From CALSPH01 sp041690035 (lineage in GTDB: Bacteria > Bacteroidota > Bacteroidia > NS11-12g > UBA955), in the NCBI GenBank assembly GCA_041690035.1, contig JBDNFC010000013.1:1-16409 (forward strand): a stretch of 16,409 nt of DNA, given 5' to 3'. The position numbers and the translations under genes were made by a program. Position 1 is the stretch's first letter. The number at the start of each line of letters is the position of its first letter. This document shows positions 15,479-16,409 of the stretch, piece after piece. The notes below the pieces were generated by a model, which saw only the letters and a program-made list of their open reading frames with translations, did no database searches and was not told where the DNA came from.

Positions 15479-16409
15479 TTAAAAACTATAGCGCAGGTAC
15501 AATGCATAAGAAGGCTCTGCCAATTTTTGTATAAAATCATAATAAGGATCTAGCCTAATGTCTAATAAAATGTCCTTGTCTAAATAAAAATGATAGTGCG
15601 CTCTTAAAAATAACAACTGCCTAATGCGCTGCGGAAAAGCTTTGTCCATCGGATTTACTGATTGGTATATTGCACCCCCTTTTGCTGCTTGATATTCATT
15701 GCCATACCAATGATTTACAATAATATCTAAACGGCTATTTGGGCTATATTGCAAATGATGGTAAAGTCCAAAACCATTGACAAAAGTATTGGTTTGGGTG
15801 ATGCTAAAATCTTGATATTGCGTGTAATAAAATTGATAATTAAATCTTTTATGGTTGTTTTTATACTCAGCAATCGTTCCAATGCCTGCATTGGCAATTG
15901 TTTTTAAAGGCAAAGTACTTGCTCCATTGCTATTGCCCTGATGCTGATAGAGGCATTGAAAATTTGGCATTATGCTAAAATAAGGGGTTAAAGAAAGTTT
16001 AGATTTTAGATTTAGCCCAGCAGAAAATTTTTCCAGTCTATTTATGTTTCTTTCCGTATTTTCTTCCCAGTTTATCCAAGCATCTAAATTTATTTTTTGA
16101 TTGTTTTTACGCCATTGCACCCCTTGTTCATTTTTTTGGGTAAGCATTAATTCTTGCCCATATATTGGCTCTATTAATTGATGATGCGCGGCACCCTGCA
16201 ATGTGCCAAAAATTATTTGATGATGATTCTTATAATATTGCAAAGCCACAATGGGAAAAATGGCCGAAAATCCTTGATGTGCTCCATAATTTTGTATAGC
16301 CAATGCTCCCAATAGTAATTTACTGTGCTTGCTCACATTGCGCTGATACACGCTTTGTAATTGATAGCCAAAATAAGTTTGCCCATCTTGTGTAGCGGCA
16401 AAATATTCG
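15479..16409 (-). CDS. Outer-membrane beta-barrel protein, 5' end beyond window
   Basis: The last 309 or so residues of a gene cut by the right edge. The first in-window start-like codon is a GTG at 16351, but the frame stays open for 19 more codons to the edge (reading E-Y-F-A-A-T-Q-D-G-Q-T-Y-F-G-Y), so the true start is outside. The sequence alternates polar and aromatic/aliphatic residues with repeated Tyr/Phe-ended strands and finishes in YALYLRYSF, with the C-terminal phenylalanine typical of outer-membrane barrels. It is rich in Gln, Asn, His and Tyr. I recognise no named family. Its stop is 53 bases before the glycosyltransferase start, and that gap holds a separate promoter element, so co-transcription is uncertain. 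Confidence 0.7.
   Translation of the reverse strand, partial: EYFAATQDGQTYFGYQLQSVYQRNVSKHSKLLLGALAIQNYGAHQGFSAIFPIVALQYYKNHHQIIFGTLQGAAHHQLIEPIYGQELMLTQKNEQGVQWRKNNQKINLDAWINWEENTERNINRLEKFSAGLNLKSKLSLTPYFSIMPNFQCLYQHQGNSNGASTLPLKTIANAGIGTIAEYKNNHKRFNYQFYYTQYQDFSITQTNTFVNGFGLYHHLQYSPNSRLDIIVNHWYGNEYQAAKGGAIYQSVNPMDKAFPQRIRQLLFLRAHYHFYLDKDILLDIRLDPYYDFIQKLAEPSYALYLRYSF

Noticed and set aside
1..16409. CRISPR arrays, insertion sequences, integrases, toxin-antitoxin or defence genes
   Set aside because: No repeated spacer-like units, terminal repeats, transposase or nuclease motifs were found in reading both strands.

Overview
The window is an AT-rich bacterial chromosome segment from a member of the Bacteroidota. 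The evidence is a type IX secretion (T9SS) C-terminal sorting domain, a DUF3098 gene between ftsX and uppP, a DUF5686 outer-membrane protein, no Shine-Dalgarno sequences before most starts, and several promoter-like sites of the Bacteroidota form TAnnTTTG, some with TTTG 20-21 bases upstream. A lineage near Chitinophagales/Sphingobacteriales is plausible, but the sequence does not settle it.

Layout. 1-375 holds no supported gene. 376-2705 (minus) is a two-gene operon: anhydro-MurNAc kinase (anmK), then an amino-acid dehydrogenase of the Glu/Leu/Phe/Val family, joined by a 4-base ATGA overlap. 2925-4853 (plus) is a cell-envelope operon, ftsX - DUF3098 - uppP, ending in a hairpin terminator. 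5086-6591 (minus) is lysS. Divergent from it, 6743-7773 (plus) is a T9SS-exported protein gene broken by a single-base frameshift. 7774-8094 is non-coding with two small hairpins. 8095-10296 (minus) is a tightly overlapping operon: an unassigned 154-residue protein with a C-terminal motif recalling the DNA polymerase III psi subunit, then rdgB, then queA. 10344-13932 (plus) is ilvE overlapping a DUF5686 outer-membrane protein gene, closed by a hairpin that also covers the end of the convergent gene. 13960-15425 (minus) is a WaaE/KdtX-like glycosyltransferase followed by a NodB-type polysaccharide deacetylase with a 4-base overlap. 15479-16409 (minus) is the 3' part of an outer-membrane beta-barrel gene that runs off the right edge.

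How the genes fit together. Most of the window is housekeeping: peptidoglycan recycling (AnmK), undecaprenyl carrier recycling (UppP), division (FtsX), translation (LysS, QueA), nucleotide-pool cleaning (RdgB) and amino-acid metabolism (IlvE and the dehydrogenase). The rest is surface biology (T9SS protein, DUF5686 protein, glycosyltransferase plus deacetylase, beta-barrel). There is no CRISPR array, transposase, phage gene, tRNA or rRNA that I can see. I do not see a clear new multi-gene system. The items most worth checking are the psi-like protein, the frameshifted T9SS gene, the DUF3098 link between ftsX and uppP, and a divergent promoter lying inside the ilvE coding region.
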